This document shows, piece after piece, positions 1-9,535 of a stretch of DNA of 64,000 nt. The stretch's first letter is position 1, and the number at the start of each line of letters is the position of its first letter. Under the pieces are notes generated by a model. That model worked only from the letters and a program-made list of their open reading frames with translations. It was not told the origin of the DNA and made no database searches. This stretch comes from Streptococcus urinalis 2285-97 (GTDB lineage Bacteria > Bacillota > Bacilli > Lactobacillales > Streptococcaceae): NCBI RefSeq assembly GCF_000188055.2, contig NZ_AEUZ02000001.1, forward strand, positions 357,501 through 421,500, given 5' to 3'. Both the position numbers and the translations under genes were made by a program.

Positions 1-254
1 GTAAAAGCGCGATTAAAGATAATTTTCAAGCATTACTTCGCAAAGAAAACTACGCAAAAGGTGTTGTCGTAAAATCAACTGAAGCAGGTATTTCTGTTGA
101 TGTTTATACTGTAATGAGTTATGGTGTAAAAATTAGCGAAGTATCAAAAAACATTCAAGAACGTGTGAAATTTAACCTTGAAAGTCAACTTGGCTTACAA
201 GCTGATATTGTGAATGTTTATGTGCAAAATATTAAGGTTGTAGGAGAAGATTAG
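1..254 (+). CDS. Asp23/Gls24 family protein (YloU-like), C-terminal part
   Basis: This is the 3' end of a gene that begins before the window; about 83 residues are readable up to the TAG at 252-254. The segment has the alternating beta-rich pattern of the Asp23/Gls24 family (short segments such as GVVVKSTEAGISVDVYTVMSYG, then a helix and QADIVNVYVQNIKV). It lies directly before fakA, the arrangement of yloU-yloV in Firmicutes, and its stop codon shares one base with the fakA GTG start, so the two are translationally coupled. Asp23 proteins are small cell-envelope-associated proteins linked to alkaline or envelope stress. The exact role of this paralogue is unknown. The family call is firm from context and residue pattern; the start cannot be seen. 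Confidence 0.8.
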   Translation, partial: KSAIKDNFQALLRKENYAKGVVVKSTEAGISVDVYTVMSYGVKISEVSKNIQERVKFNLESQLGLQADIVNVYVQNIKVVGED

Positions 255-1918
255 TGTCAAAAATTACAACAAGTGAATTCCAAGAGATGATCCAAGCAGG
301 AGCTACAAGACTTGGAAACCAAGCTGAATATGTTAATTCTTTAAATGTCTTTCCAGTACCTGATGGTGATACTGGTACTAATATGGGAATGACTATGGAT
401 AATGGAGCAAAAGAAGTTTCTGATATACCAGCTTCTACAGTTGGTGAAGTTGGACAAATCTTATCTAAAGGTTTATTGATGGGGGCTAGAGGAAACTCTG
501 GTGTTATCACTTCACAATTGTTCCGTGGTTTCAGTCAAAGTATTAAAGAAAAAGAAGAACTTGATGGTAAAGATTTAGCACAAGCATTTCAAAATGGTGT
601 TGAGGTTGCCTATAAGGCTGTCATGAAGCCAGTTGAAGGGACTATCTTAACTGTTTCTAGAGGGGCTGCTACTGCAGCTATAAAAAAAGCTGAAGAAACT
701 GATGATGCCATTTCAGTTATGGAAGCTGCTTTAAAGGGAGCAAAAAGAGCACTTGCTAAAACACCTGATCTACTTCCAGTGCTTAAAGAAGTTGGAGTAG
801 TTGACTCTGGTGGACAAGGTTTAGTATTCATATATGAAGGTTTTTTAGCTGCTTTAACTGGTGAATATATATCATCACAAGAGTTTAAAGCTACCCCTGC
901 AAACATGTCTCAAATGATTAATGCAGAACACCACAAAGCTGTAGTAGGACATGTTGCAACTGAAGACATTACATATGGTTATTGTACAGAGATTATGGTT
1001 GCTCTTAAACAAGGTCCTACCTATGTTAAAGAATTTAACTATGAAGAGTTTCAAGGATATTTGAGTAATCTGGGAGATTCACTTCTTGTTATAAATGATG
1101 ATGAAATTGTTAAAGTTCATGTGCATACGGAAGATCCAGGATTGGTCATGCAAGAAGGATTAAAATATGGATCTCTGATTAAAATCAAAGTTGAAAATAT
1201 GAGAAGTCAGCATGACGAACAAATTCATAGAACTGAAGGGACACCTGTTCCAAAGGAAACTAAAGATTATGGTATTATAGCTGTAGCTGCTGGAGAAGGA
1301 TTGTCAGAGATTTTTAAATCTCAAGGTGTCGACTATGTTATTTCTGGTGGACAAACTATGAACCCTTCAACTGAAGATATTGTAAAAGCAATTAAATCAG
1401 TTAATGCTAAAAATGTTATCATCTTGCCAAATAATAAAAATATTTTCATGGCTGCTCAATCTGCAGCTGAGGTTGTTGATATTCCTGCAGCTGTTGTTGA
1501 AACAAGAACTGTACCTCAAGGATTTACAAGTTTATTAGCTTTTGATGCTAGTAAGTCATTGGAAGAAAATGTTGCTGACATGACAGCTTCACTTGATGAT
1601 GTAGTGAGTGGTAGTGTTACTTTGGCAGTTCGTGATACGACTATTGAAGGTTTAGATATTCATGAAAATGATATTTTGGGTATGGTTGATGGTAAAATTC
1701 TTGTTTCAACTCCAGATATCGAGGAAGCTTTAAAAGAAACATTTGATAAAATGATCAATGAAGATAGTGAAATAGTAACTATTTATATTGGTGAAGAAGG
1801 TACTCAAGATATAGCTGACAAAGTTAGTGAGTATTTGGAAGAAAAATTTGAAGATATAGAGGTTGAGACTCATTCAGGACAGCAACCTGTTTATCCATAT
1901 TTAATGAGTGTTGAATAA
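254..1918 (+). CDS. fakA: Fatty acid kinase catalytic subunit FakA (DhaL/DAK2 domain)
   Basis: The product is 554 aa, the usual length for FakA/YloV. FakA phosphorylates fatty acids held by FakB (DegV) carrier proteins, feeding exogenous fatty acids into phospholipid synthesis. The N-terminal DhaL-type ATP-binding domain shows NVFPVPDGDTGTNM at about residues 31-44, with the aspartates that hold Mg-ATP, followed by a glycine-rich GARGNSG loop near residue 77. A middle linker domain and the C-terminal FakA domain follow. The GTG start at 254 shares its G with the upstream stop codon; no other start fits. No fakB lies nearby, which is normal. Transcription probably comes from upstream of the Asp23 gene and ends at the hairpin just after the stop. 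Confidence 0.93.
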   Translation: MSKITTSEFQEMIQAGATRLGNQAEYVNSLNVFPVPDGDTGTNMGMTMDNGAKEVSDIPASTVGEVGQILSKGLLMGARGNSGVITSQLFRGFSQSIKEKEELDGKDLAQAFQNGVEVAYKAVMKPVEGTILTVSRGAATAAIKKAEETDDAISVMEAALKGAKRALAKTPDLLPVLKEVGVVDSGGQGLVFIYEGFLAALTGEYISSQEFKATPANMSQMINAEHHKAVVGHVATEDITYGYCTEIMVALKQGPTYVKEFNYEEFQGYLSNLGDSLLVINDDEIVKVHVHTEDPGLVMQEGLKYGSLIKIKVENMRSQHDEQIHRTEGTPVPKETKDYGIIAVAAGEGLSEIFKSQGVDYVISGGQTMNPSTEDIVKAIKSVNAKNVIILPNNKNIFMAAQSAAEVVDIPAAVVETRTVPQGFTSLLAFDASKSLEENVADMTASLDDVVSGSVTLAVRDTTIEGLDIHENDILGMVDGKILVSTPDIEEALKETFDKMINEDSEIVTIYIGEEGTQDIADKVSEYLEEKFEDIEVETHSGQQPVYPYLMSVE

Positions 1919-1926
1919 TGTTATGT

Positions 1927-1950
1927 CTGAGTATTTACTCAGGCTTTTTT
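1927..1950 (+). terminator. Intrinsic terminator after fakA
   Basis: A 7-bp stem (CTGAGTA / TACTCAG) with a 2-nt loop is followed by GCTTTTTT. It is short but well placed, eight bases after the fakA stop. Confidence 0.65.
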
Positions 1951-1973
1951 GTAAACAATAGATATGTTTTTAG

Positions 1974-2003
1974 TTGACAATTATTTTATAGACTCTATAT
2001 AAT
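1974..2003 (+). promoter_or_regulatory. Sigma-A promoter of the SPFH gene
   Basis: A perfect TTGACA (1974-1979) and a perfect TATAAT (1998-2003) are separated by 18 bp, about 40 bp before the ATG at 2045. Both hexamers match consensus, so expression is probably strong and constitutive. Confidence 0.85.
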
Positions 2004-2044
2004 ATTTATTAGGGTATAGATTACATTTTTTAAAGGGAGATTTT

Positions 2045-2935
2045 ATGTTTTCATTTCTTATTTTATTATTTTGGTTATTTGTTGCATTTTTGATTGTGAT
2101 GAGTACTCTTTATGTTGTTAAACAACAAACCGTTGCGATTATTGAACGATTTGGAAAATATCAAAAAACGGCAACCAGTGGTATCCATATTCGTATGCCT
2201 TTTGGAATTGACAAAATTGCAGCACGTGTCCAGTTACGACTTCTTCAAAGTGAAATTGTTGTTGAGACAAAAACCAAAGATAATGTTTTTGTTACTTTAA
2301 ATATTGCTACACAATATCGTGTGAATGAACAAAACGTGATAGATGCTTATTACAAGTTAATCAAACCTGAAGCACAAATCAAGTCATATATTGAAGATGC
2401 ATTACGTTCATCAGTTCCAAAGTTGACTTTAGATGAGTTATTTGAGAAAAAAGATGAAATTGCTTTAGAAGTTCAGCACCAAGTAGCTGAAGAAATGTCA
2501 ACATACGGTTATGTTATTGTTAAAACGTTAATAACCAAGGTTGAACCAGATGCAGAAGTCAAGCAGTCTATGAATGAGATTAATGCCGCGCAACGTAAAC
2601 GTGTAGCTGCTCAAGAGCTCGCAAATGCAGATAAGATTAAAATCGTGACTGCAGCAGAAGCAGAAGCTGAAAAAGACAGATTACATGGTGTTGGTATTGC
2701 TCAACAACGTAAGGCAATTGTAGACGGATTAGCTGAGTCTATTAAAGAATTAAAAGAATCGAACGTTGGTATGAGTGAAGAACAAATTATGTCTATTTTA
2801 CTTACAAACCAATATTTAGATACTTTAAATAATTTTGCAAGTAAAGATAGTAATAACACTTTATTCTTGCCTAATACACCAAATGCTGTTGATGATATTA
2901 GAACCCAAATTCTTTCAGCTCTAAAAGCGAAATAA
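2045..2935 (+). CDS. SPFH/Band 7 (stomatin-like) membrane protein
   Basis: This 296-aa protein has one N-terminal membrane segment (residues 1-25, FSFLILLFWLFVAFLIVMST) followed by a Band 7 domain. The domain opens with the typical VVKQQTVAIIERFGKYQK stretch near residues 27-44. An Ala/Glu-rich helical stalk (about residues 180-230) precedes a C-terminal tail. SPFH proteins of this type assemble as membrane-anchored oligomers in lipid microdomains and are thought to scaffold membrane proteases or transporters; the role in streptococci is not established. The gene has its own consensus promoter and a terminator on both sides, so it is monocistronic. The start is supported by AAAGGGAG seven bases upstream of the ATG. 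Confidence 0.9.
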   Translation: MFSFLILLFWLFVAFLIVMSTLYVVKQQTVAIIERFGKYQKTATSGIHIRMPFGIDKIAARVQLRLLQSEIVVETKTKDNVFVTLNIATQYRVNEQNVIDAYYKLIKPEAQIKSYIEDALRSSVPKLTLDELFEKKDEIALEVQHQVAEEMSTYGYVIVKTLITKVEPDAEVKQSMNEINAAQRKRVAAQELANADKIKIVTAAEAEAEKDRLHGVGIAQQRKAIVDGLAESIKELKESNVGMSEEQIMSILLTNQYLDTLNNFASKDSNNTLFLPNTPNAVDDIRTQILSALKAK

Positions 2936-2978
2936 AAAAATGATTAAGACGGAGGGATTTGTCTTAATCATTTTTTGT
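2935..2978. terminator. Bidirectional terminator between the SPFH gene and the 39-aa gene
   Basis: The arms AAAAAATGATTAAGAC and GTCTTAATCATTTTTT form a 16-bp stem around a 10-nt loop. A T-run lies on either strand, so the hairpin can end both convergent genes. Confidence 0.88.
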
Positions 2979-3000
2979 CTGACTTAAAATTTGGAAAAAA

Positions 3001-3120
3001 TTAACTTTTTTTACCATAACGCTTATACTCATGAATAATTTTAAGAGCACGTTTACGCGTTTTTATATTAGGACTTTTCAACCGGCGATATGCAGATGAT
3101 AAGTCGGTTTTTTCTGCCAT
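3001..3120 (-). CDS. 39-aa basic conserved small protein
   Basis: A short reverse-strand ORF encodes MAEKTDLSSAYRRLKSPNIK followed by TRKRALKIIHEYKRYGKKS. It has a strong ribosome site (AGGAGG, five bases before the ATG), a stop at 3001, and converges on the SPFH terminator. Ten lysines and five arginines in 39 residues make it very basic, with a helical SAYRRLK...KIIHEYKRYG core. I recall very similar short proteins being annotated in streptococci as putative metal homeostasis proteins, but nothing in the sequence tests that name. The good translation signals and protein-like composition support a real gene. Confidence 0.72.
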   Translation of the reverse strand: MAEKTDLSSAYRRLKSPNIKTRKRALKIIHEYKRYGKKS

Positions 3121-3202
3121 CATGACCTCCTATTGGATAGAATTATTAACGTTAATGAATATAGTATAACACAATATAGTTAACCAGTAAAGTAATAAGA
3201 TT

Positions 3203-3233
3203 AAAAAAAGACAAGTTTAACTTGTCTTTTTTT
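3203..3233 (-). terminator. Terminator of the amino-acid ABC operon
   Basis: A 13-15 bp stem (AAAAAAAGACAAG / CTTGTCTTTTTTT) with a tiny loop overlaps the stop codon of the ATPase gene and ends in a U-run on the minus strand. Confidence 0.85.
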
Positions 3234-3972
3234 ATTTAATGAAACGTTGAAGAAATTCTTTTGTTCTTTCTTGTTTTGGATTTTCAAATAATTGTTGAGG
3301 TGTTCCTTCTTCTGCAATAATGCCTTTGTCCATAAAGATGACTCGATCAGAAACATCTTTAGCAAAATCCATTTCATGAGTGACTATAATCATAGTCAAA
3401 CCAGATTTAGCTAGATCTTGCATAGTCTTTAAAACTTCACCAACCATCTCAGGATCCAAGGCAGATGTAGGCTCATCAAATAGGATAGCTTCTGGATTGA
3501 CTGAGAGGGCTCTTGCAATAGCAACACGTTGTTTTTGGCCTCCAGAAAGTTGTTTTGGTTTAGCTTTCCAATATTGTTCAGTCATTCCAACGCGATTTAA
3601 ATTTTCTTTAGCCAATTTTTCAGCATCGTTACGACTGCGTTTTAAAACAGTTGTTTGTGCAACAATTGCATTTTCAAGGACATTTAAATTTTCAAATAAA
3701 TTGAATGATTGAAACACCATCCCTAGTTTTTCACGATAATGTGTTAGGTTATAATCTTTTGCTAAAACGTTTTCTCCATGATAGATAATTTCACCTGCGG
3801 TTGGTTCTTCCAAAATGTTAATTGATCTTAATAAAGTTGATTTACCTGAACCAGAAGATCCTATTATAGAGATAACTTCACCTTTATTTATAGATAACGA
3901 AATATCTTTTAAAACTTCATTTTGACCGTAGGATTTTTTTAAGTGTTTAATTTCCAATATGGGATTAGTCAT
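3232..3972 (-). CDS. Polar amino-acid ABC transporter ATP-binding protein (GlnQ-type)
   Basis: The 246-aa product starts at [13 protein letters not shown], where AAGGAGG lies six bases upstream; the open frame continues further upstream but only inside the permease gene. Walker A is GSSGSGKST, the signature is LSGGQKQR, and Walker B is [13 protein letters not shown], with the family's H-switch in VTHEM. Closest in character to GlnQ/ArtP-type ATPases for polar amino acids. It overlaps the end of the fused binding-protein/permease gene by 8 bp and is last in the operon before a terminator, so the two products form one importer. The substrate is inferred to be glutamine or another polar amino acid. 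Confidence 0.92.
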   Translation of the reverse strand: MTNPILEIKHLKKSYGQNEVLKDISLSINKGEVISIIGSSGSGKSTLLRSINILEEPTAGEIIYHGENVLAKDYNLTHYREKLGMVFQSFNLFENLNVLENAIVAQTTVLKRSRNDAEKLAKENLNRVGMTEQYWKAKPKQLSGGQKQRVAIARALSVNPEAILFDEPTSALDPEMVGEVLKTMQDLAKSGLTMIIVTHEMDFAKDVSDRVIFMDKGIIAEEGTPQQLFENPKQERTKEFLQRFIK

Positions 3973-5542
3973 TAGAGACCTCCTTGATTTGCATTTGACC
4001 TGAACCACCAGTTGTATAACTATCAGCATCAAAACGTTTTTCAACGTAGCGAAGGATTCTTGTTACTGTAAATGTTAGCACAAAGTATATAGCAGCAATG
4101 ATAGTGAATGTTTGGAAGTATTGATAAGTTTGTGTAGCAACTGTATTTCCTGAGAAATACAATTCAACTACTGAGATAACATTTAAGACTGACGTATCTT
4201 TAATATTAATGACAAATTCATTACCTGTTGCAGGAAGAATATTTCTAATAACTTGTGGCAATACAATTTTACGCATTGTTTGACCATGTGTAAATCCTAA
4301 GGCAGTAGCTGCCTCAAATTGCCCTTTGTCTACGGCAAAAATACCACCTCGGACAATTTCACTCATATAGGAGCCAGTATTAATAGAGACGATAAAAATA
4401 GCTGCAAGTGTGCGGTCAATAGATACTCCAAATGCTTGTGCGGTACCGTAATAAATTACCATTGCTTGAACTATCATTGGAGTACCACGGAATATTTCGA
4501 TATAAATTGAAAGTAACCATCCAAAAATACGTTGTAGCCATGCTGTTAGTTTATGACTTGATTTTGGTGCCGTACGGAAAATTCCAATCAAAAGACCAAT
4601 GATAAGTCCTGTTACAGTACCAATTATTGAAATGAGAAGAGTTAGTCCAGTTCCCCTTAAAAATTGTTTCCAATTTTTTGTTAAAATAGTCAAGACCTGT
4701 TTGAAAAAGTTTGGTTTTGCATCGGATGAGGATTTGTCAGATGGTTGTTTTTTTATCATTTCATCCATCAATGATATGCGATCTTTTTCAGAAAATGATG
4801 CTAAGACACTATTAACTTGCTCAAGTCTACTAGTATCGTTTTGTCTTAATCCTACAGAAATAGCTGCGTCAGCTTGTGAAACTTTAAAGCCTTTTTTTAA
4901 AGTAATCATTTTAAAGCTATCATTAGCTGCTTCAGCGGTCATTGCTTCAGGTCTTTCGGAAATATAAGCATCAATTACCCCAGAAGAAAGCGCCTGTCTC
5001 ATTTGTGAGAAGTCTCCCATTGGCGTTTGTGCTTTTGCACCTGTTAATTGTTTCAGTAACTTAACATGCCAAACACCCTGTTGGGCAGTTACTTTAGCAT
5101 TTTTAAAGTCATCGATACTAGTGGCTTTAGCATATTTGCTGTCCTTTTTCACAACTAAAACTGGCTCACTGGTGTAATAGCTATTTGAAAAAGCAACTTC
5201 TTTTTTTCGTTCTGCAGTAGGACTCATACCTGCTGCTATCATATCAATTTTTCCAGAAGTTAAAGCTGGAATAAGACCTGTCCAAGTAGTTTTGACAACT
5301 AATACTTTTTTTCCCATAGAAGTTGCAATTTTTTTTGCCACTTGAACATCATAGCCGTTTGCGTATTGATTAGTCCCTTGAATAGGAACAGCGCCATTTG
5401 AGTCGTCATCTTGTGTCCAATTGAAAGGAGCATAAGCGGCTTCCATTCCTACTTTTAAATAACCGTCATCAGCACCGACGGTAGAAAATCCCGCAAATAG
5501 CATAAACAATGCTAGTAAGCAAGATGTTATCATTTTTTTCAT
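3965..5542 (-). CDS. Fused amino-acid binding protein and permease (GlnP/GlnH-type)
   Basis: This is one polypeptide of about 525 aa holding both the substrate-binding protein and the membrane domain of an amino-acid ABC importer. Residues 1-25 are a signal sequence ([20 protein letters not shown]). Residues about 25-265 form a periplasmic-binding-protein type fold ([34 protein letters not shown]). A membrane domain of the HisM/GlnP type (about 300-510) carries the EAA-like loop [21 protein letters not shown]. Fusion gives two binding sites per dimeric transporter, as in lactococcal GlnP, although here there is one binding domain per chain. I start at MKKMITS because GAGGAG precedes it by 12 bases; an upstream ATG at 5578 has no ribosome site. 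The ATPase follows with an 8-bp overlap. Confidence 0.9.
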   Translation of the reverse strand: MKKMITSCLLALFMLFAGFSTVGADDGYLKVGMEAAYAPFNWTQDDDSNGAVPIQGTNQYANGYDVQVAKKIATSMGKKVLVVKTTWTGLIPALTSGKIDMIAAGMSPTAERKKEVAFSNSYYTSEPVLVVKKDSKYAKATSIDDFKNAKVTAQQGVWHVKLLKQLTGAKAQTPMGDFSQMRQALSSGVIDAYISERPEAMTAEAANDSFKMITLKKGFKVSQADAAISVGLRQNDTSRLEQVNSVLASFSEKDRISLMDEMIKKQPSDKSSSDAKPNFFKQVLTILTKNWKQFLRGTGLTLLISIIGTVTGLIIGLLIGIFRTAPKSSHKLTAWLQRIFGWLLSIYIEIFRGTPMIVQAMVIYYGTAQAFGVSIDRTLAAIFIVSINTGSYMSEIVRGGIFAVDKGQFEAATALGFTHGQTMRKIVLPQVIRNILPATGNEFVINIKDTSVLNVISVVELYFSGNTVATQTYQYFQTFTIIAAIYFVLTFTVTRILRYVEKRFDADSYTTGGSGQMQIKEVSND

Positions 5543-5757
5543 CTTAATTGAGTGCTCCTCTATATTAATGTTTCCCATTTATTTTACAAAAAAATGAAAT
5601 GTAATTCAATCATAATTATAAAAAAGGAATAATTATACAAAATTTTAAATTTTTGAGTATAAGTTAAAGAAAATGAAATTAATGAAACTGTTTTAAGACG
5701 TAAGTTACTAAATTTTGATATAATAAAGTATCAAAAACTATAAACAAAGAGGTCCAA

Positions 5758-6597
5758 ATGGTCATTATTGAATTAATAAAAGCAATTATTTTTGGTATCA
5801 TTGAGGGAATAACAGAATGGTTACCAATTTCAAGTACTGGGCATTTAATTTTAATTCAAGAATTTATCCCTTTAAATCAAAGTAAAGCTTTCCTAGATAT
5901 GTTTGATGTGGTCATTCAACTTGGAGCCATTATGGCTGTTGTTGTGATTTACTTTAAACGTTTAAATCCTTTTCAGCCGGGAAAAACTGCAAATGAAGTT
6001 CGTTTAACATGGCAGCTATGGGCAAAGGTAGTGATCGCTATTTTACCTGTAGTCGTGATAGGTTTAAAATTAGATGATTGGTTTAATGCCCATTTTTATA
6101 ATTTTATTACAGTAGCTATTATGTTAATTGTATACGGTATTGCATTTATTTGGATTGAAAAAAGGCAAAAATCAGTTGATCCTAATGTAACAAGTCTAGC
6201 AAGAATGTCATATAAAACTGCTTTCTTCATTGGTTTATTTCAAATACTAAGTATTATCCCAGGAACTAGTCGTTCTGGGGCAACTATTTTAGGGGGTATT
6301 TTAATGGGGACAGGCCGTACAGTTGCTACTGAGTTTACTTTCTTCTTAGGGATACCAGTTATGTTTGGCGCTAGTTTATTGAAAGTGTTCAAATTTTTCT
6401 ATGCAGGAAATGCTATTACATTAAGCCAGTCAATGATTTTATTAGTTGCAAGTCTAACAGCATTTTTAGTCAGTCTATATGCTATCAAATTCTTAACAGA
6501 TTATGTTAAAAAGCATGATTTTACAGTCTTTGGTAAATATCGAATTATTTTAGGTTCTATATTAATTTGTTTTGCCATCTTAAAATTATTTATCTAA
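5758..6597 (+). CDS. uppP: Undecaprenyl-diphosphatase UppP/BacA
   Basis: The 279-aa integral membrane enzyme hydrolyses undecaprenyl pyrophosphate to the monophosphate carrier used by peptidoglycan and wall-polysaccharide synthesis, and gives intrinsic bacitracin resistance. The first family motif is near residues 12-27 ([18 protein letters not shown]), with the conserved [14 protein letters not shown] core. The second is near residues 170-180 ([10 protein letters not shown]). Several hydrophobic segments follow. The start has AAAGAGG seven bases upstream. It is a single gene with a TATAAT at 5719-5724 and a terminator at its end. The wall-linked neighbour at 7439 also uses undecaprenyl phosphate. 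Confidence 0.96.
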   Translation: MVIIELIKAIIFGIIEGITEWLPISSTGHLILIQEFIPLNQSKAFLDMFDVVIQLGAIMAVVVIYFKRLNPFQPGKTANEVRLTWQLWAKVVIAILPVVVIGLKLDDWFNAHFYNFITVAIMLIVYGIAFIWIEKRQKSVDPNVTSLARMSYKTAFFIGLFQILSIIPGTSRSGATILGGILMGTGRTVATEFTFFLGIPVMFGASLLKVFKFFYAGNAITLSQSMILLVASLTAFLVSLYAIKFLTDYVKKHDFTVFGKYRIILGSILICFAILKLFI

Positions 6598-6624
6598 AGT
6601 AGCTTCATTGAGCTACTTTTTTTT
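6596..6624 (+). terminator. Terminator after uppP
   Basis: A 9-bp stem (AAAGTAGCT / AGCTACTTT) with a 6-nt loop is followed by a T-run. It begins within the uppP stop codon. Confidence 0.85.
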
Positions 6625-6640
6625 GGCGTCTGTTAGAAAA

Positions 6641-6669
6641 TTGCTAAAAAGCCTATTTTTTTATATAAT
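6641..6669 (+). promoter_or_regulatory. Promoter of mecA-rgpG
   Basis: TTGCTA (6641-6646) and a perfect TATAAT (6664-6669) are separated by exactly 17 bp, 30 bp before the mecA ATG. Confidence 0.8.
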
Positions 6670-6699
6670 ATAATGACTACTCGTGCGAGGTAAATTAGT

Positions 6700-7437
6700 A
6701 TGGAAATGAAACAGATAAGTGAAACAACCTTAAAAATTACAATTAGTATGGATGATTTAGAAGAAAGAGGAATGGAATTAAAAGATTTTTTGATTCCTCA
6801 AGAAAAAACTGAAGAATTTTTCTACACTGTAATGGATGAGCTAGATCTTCCTGAAAATTTCAAAGACAGTGGGATGCTAAGCTTTAGAGTGACTCCTAGA
6901 AAAGATAGATTAGATGTTTTTGTGACAAAATCAGATTTAAATAAAGACCTTAATTTAGATGATTTGGCCGATATGGGTGATGTTTCTTCAATGTCACCAG
7001 AGGAATTTTTCAAAACATTAGAGCAATCTATGCGTGAAAAAGGTGATACACAAGCCAATGAAAAGCTTGAAAAAGTTGAAGAAATGATGGAGGATGCAGT
7101 AGAAGCCACTGATAGTGAAGAATCTTCAACTATGAATCCATTAGAATATGTTCATTATGTTCTTGATTTTGAAACAATTGAAGATGTTATTCGTTTTTCA
7201 AAAACTGTTGACTATATGACGGAAGCTTCAGAACTTTATAAAGAAAATCAACGTTATTACATGACCATTTTACTTGATTTAAAAGATAAACCTGAGTATT
7301 TCGCAAATGTCATGTATGCAAGAATGTTAGAACATGCTAAGCCAGGAACAAAAACAAGAGCTTATTTACAAGAACATGGCATACTTTTGGTAGATGATCA
7401 AGCAATTGATCACTTAAAGACAGTAAAGTTGGTGTGA
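6700..7437 (+). CDS. mecA: Adaptor protein MecA
   Basis: The 245-aa adaptor hands substrates such as ComX (SigX) and ComW-type competence factors to the ClpCP protease. The N-terminal target-binding domain ([20 protein letters not shown], with [12 protein letters not shown]) is separated by an acidic linker (about residues 105-140) from the C-terminal ClpC-binding domain ([20 protein letters not shown] and onward). Length and layout match streptococcal MecA. The stop codon lies one base before the ATG of the downstream WecA-type gene, so the two are co-transcribed from the promoter at 6641. Confidence 0.95.
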   Translation: MEMKQISETTLKITISMDDLEERGMELKDFLIPQEKTEEFFYTVMDELDLPENFKDSGMLSFRVTPRKDRLDVFVTKSDLNKDLNLDDLADMGDVSSMSPEEFFKTLEQSMREKGDTQANEKLEKVEEMMEDAVEATDSEESSTMNPLEYVHYVLDFETIEDVIRFSKTVDYMTEASELYKENQRYYMTILLDLKDKPEYFANVMYARMLEHAKPGTKTRAYLQEHGILLVDDQAIDHLKTVKLV

Positions 7438-7438
7438 T

Positions 7439-8608
7439 ATGAGAGCACCATTTTCAGTGGCCTTTGTCTTTGTACTGATTGGAGCTTTTTTACTCTCATT
7501 AATATTAACGCCATTTGTCCGATTTTTAGCTTTTAGAGTAGGTGCAGTTGATCAACCAAATGCAAGACGTATCAATAAAGTTCCAATGCCGAGTTCAGGC
7601 GGTCTAGCCATCGTTATTTCATTTCTTTTCTCAGCATTATTTTTAATGCCTAAAGTAACAACTTATAATGTCTGGCATCAATCTTATTTTGAGTTTATCT
7701 TACCTGTAGCTGTATCAGGGTTGATTATTACCCTGACCGGATTTGTAGATGATATTAAAGAATTGTCACCTAAAGCTAAGTTACTAGGTATTGTCATAGC
7801 AGCAACAATTATTTGGTATTTTACAGATTTTAGGTTTGATAGCTTTAAAATTCCTTTTGGTGGCCCATTACTAGAATTTGGCCCATTCTTAACTTTCTTT
7901 CTGACGATTCTGTGGATAGTTGGCATTACTAATGCTGTAAATTTAATGGATGGACTGGATGGTTTAGTAAGTGGTGTTTCAATTATTAGTTTGATGACAA
8001 TGGGATTGGTATCTTTCTTTTTTCTACCACAAATTAATTTATTTTTGACGTTAACCATCTTTTTATTAATTGCATCTATTGCTGGCTTCTTTCCTTATAA
8101 TTATAATCCTGCCATAATTTATCTAGGAGATACAGGTGCCTTATTTATTGGTTTTATGATTGCAGTTTTATCTTTGCAAGGCTTAAAAAACGCAACGGCA
8201 ATAGCAATCTTAACACCGGTAGTAATCCTGGGTGTTCCTATTGTTGATACTTTTGTTGCTATTATTAGAAGAACCTTATCTGGAAAAAAATTCTATGAAC
8301 CTGATAAGATGCATTTACATCATCGTTTACTTGCAATGGGATTTACTCATCGTGGGGCAGTTTTAGTAGTTTATGGTATCGCAATGCTCTTTTCTCTTAT
8401 TTCATTACTTTTAAATGTATCAAGTAGATTAGGTGGCATTTTACTCTTGATAGGTTTGTTATTTGGTTTAGAAGTTTTTATTGAAGGTATTGAGATATGG
8501 GGAGAAGGTCGCACGCCACTATTTAATCTTTTAAATTTTATTGGTAATAGTGATTACCGTCAAAAAAGTATTGATGAGATGAAACATCATCATACCAATA
8601 AGAAATAA
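7439..8608 (+). CDS. rgpG: WecA/TagO-type UDP-GlcNAc:undecaprenyl-phosphate GlcNAc-1-phosphate transferase
   Basis: The 389-aa polytopic membrane enzyme should start synthesis of the rhamnose-containing wall polysaccharide by moving GlcNAc-1-phosphate onto undecaprenyl phosphate (RgpG in S. mutans, GacO in group A streptococci). Family motifs visible: GGLAI near residue 55, FVDDIKELSPKAKL near residue 101, the catalytic NAVNLMDGLDGL near residue 163, and the HHRLLAMGFTHRGAV substrate loop near residue 286. About ten hydrophobic segments are present. It begins one base after the mecA stop, an unusual functional pairing that is conserved in related streptococci. The C-terminus ends in a short His/Lys-rich tail. 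Confidence 0.92.
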   Translation: MRAPFSVAFVFVLIGAFLLSLILTPFVRFLAFRVGAVDQPNARRINKVPMPSSGGLAIVISFLFSALFLMPKVTTYNVWHQSYFEFILPVAVSGLIITLTGFVDDIKELSPKAKLLGIVIAATIIWYFTDFRFDSFKIPFGGPLLEFGPFLTFFLTILWIVGITNAVNLMDGLDGLVSGVSIISLMTMGLVSFFFLPQINLFLTLTIFLLIASIAGFFPYNYNPAIIYLGDTGALFIGFMIAVLSLQGLKNATAIAILTPVVILGVPIVDTFVAIIRRTLSGKKFYEPDKMHLHHRLLAMGFTHRGAVLVVYGIAMLFSLISLLLNVSSRLGGILLLIGLLFGLEVFIEGIEIWGEGRTPLFNLLNFIGNSDYRQKSIDEMKHHHTNKK

Positions 8609-8617
8609 ATGAACAAT

Positions 8618-8644
8618 AAAAAGGCTTATAAAAGCCTTTTTTGT
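8618..8644 (+). terminator. Terminator after rgpG
   Basis: A 10-bp stem (AAAAAGGCTT / AAGCCTTTTT) with loop ATAA and a T-run follows the rgpG stop. Confidence 0.85.
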
Positions 8645-8714
8645 TATAATTAAGTTGGTGTATAAAAAGAAATTATTTCTTTATTAATGATGAAAAGAGA
8701 AAAAGGAGTCGACA

Positions 8715-9491
8715 ATGTCTGTACTTGAAATTAAAGATCTTCATGTCTCAATTGAAGAAAAAGAAATCTTAAAAGGTGTTAACTTAACACTTAGAACTGG
8801 GGAAATAGCGGCAATTATGGGACCAAATGGAACTGGGAAATCAACCTTGTCTGCCGCAATTATGGGACATCCGAACTATGAAGTAACCTCAGGGGAAATT
8901 TTATTTGATGGTATTGATATCTTGTCTTTGGAAGTGGATGAACGTGCAAGATTAGGTCTATTTTTAGCCATGCAATACCCATCAGAAATTCCAGGCATTA
9001 CCAATGCAGAATTTATGAGAGCTGCTATGAATGCTGGAAAGGAAGATGAAGAAAAAATTTCAGTAAGAGATTTTATTAAAAAGCTTGATGAAAAGATGGA
9101 ACTGCTAGGAATGAAAGAAGAAATGGCAGAACGCTACTTGAATGAAGGGTTCTCAGGTGGTGAAAAAAAACGTAATGAAATCCTACAATTGTTGATGTTA
9201 GAGCCCAAATTTGCCATATTAGATGAAATTGACTCTGGTCTTGATATTGATGCCTTAAAAGTGGTATCAAAAGGTGTAAATGAAATGCGTGGTGAAGCAT
9301 TCGGAGCTATGATTATTACACATTATCAACGTTTGTTAAACTATATTACTCCTGATGTGGTTCATGTCATGATGGAAGGAAAAGTTGTTCTGTCTGGTGG
9401 TCCAGAATTAGCTCAACGACTTGAAAAAGAAGGCTATGTCAAAATTGCTGAAGAACTTGGTTTTGACTATCAAGAAGAAGTCACATTTTAA
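8715..9491 (+). CDS. sufC: Fe-S assembly ATPase SufC
   Basis: The 258-aa ABC-type ATPase of the SUF iron-sulfur assembly complex works with SufB and SufD as the scaffold. Walker A is GPNGTGKST near residue 35, the signature is FSGGEKKR near residue 145, and Walker B is AILDEIDSGLDIDAL. The last two carry the SufC-specific forms (FSGGEKKRNEI, DEIDSGLD). The start has AAAGGAG upstream of ATGTCTGTA. It is first in a five-gene sufCDSUB operon, the order typical of Firmicutes. Confidence 0.96.
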   Translation: MSVLEIKDLHVSIEEKEILKGVNLTLRTGEIAAIMGPNGTGKSTLSAAIMGHPNYEVTSGEILFDGIDILSLEVDERARLGLFLAMQYPSEIPGITNAEFMRAAMNAGKEDEEKISVRDFIKKLDEKMELLGMKEEMAERYLNEGFSGGEKKRNEILQLLMLEPKFAILDEIDSGLDIDALKVVSKGVNEMRGEAFGAMIITHYQRLLNYITPDVVHVMMEGKVVLSGGPELAQRLEKEGYVKIAEELGFDYQEEVTF

Positions 9492-9535
9492 TGATGATAT
9501 TGAAGACAAAGTATTTAGTAGAGAAGGATACACAA

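Noticed and set aside
232..510. Minus-strand open frame antisense to fakA
   Set aside because: No ribosome site, biased composition typical of a shadow frame, and fully inside a conserved gene on the other strand. The same applies to antisense frames within mecA, rgpG, suf, opp, pflB and mutS2.
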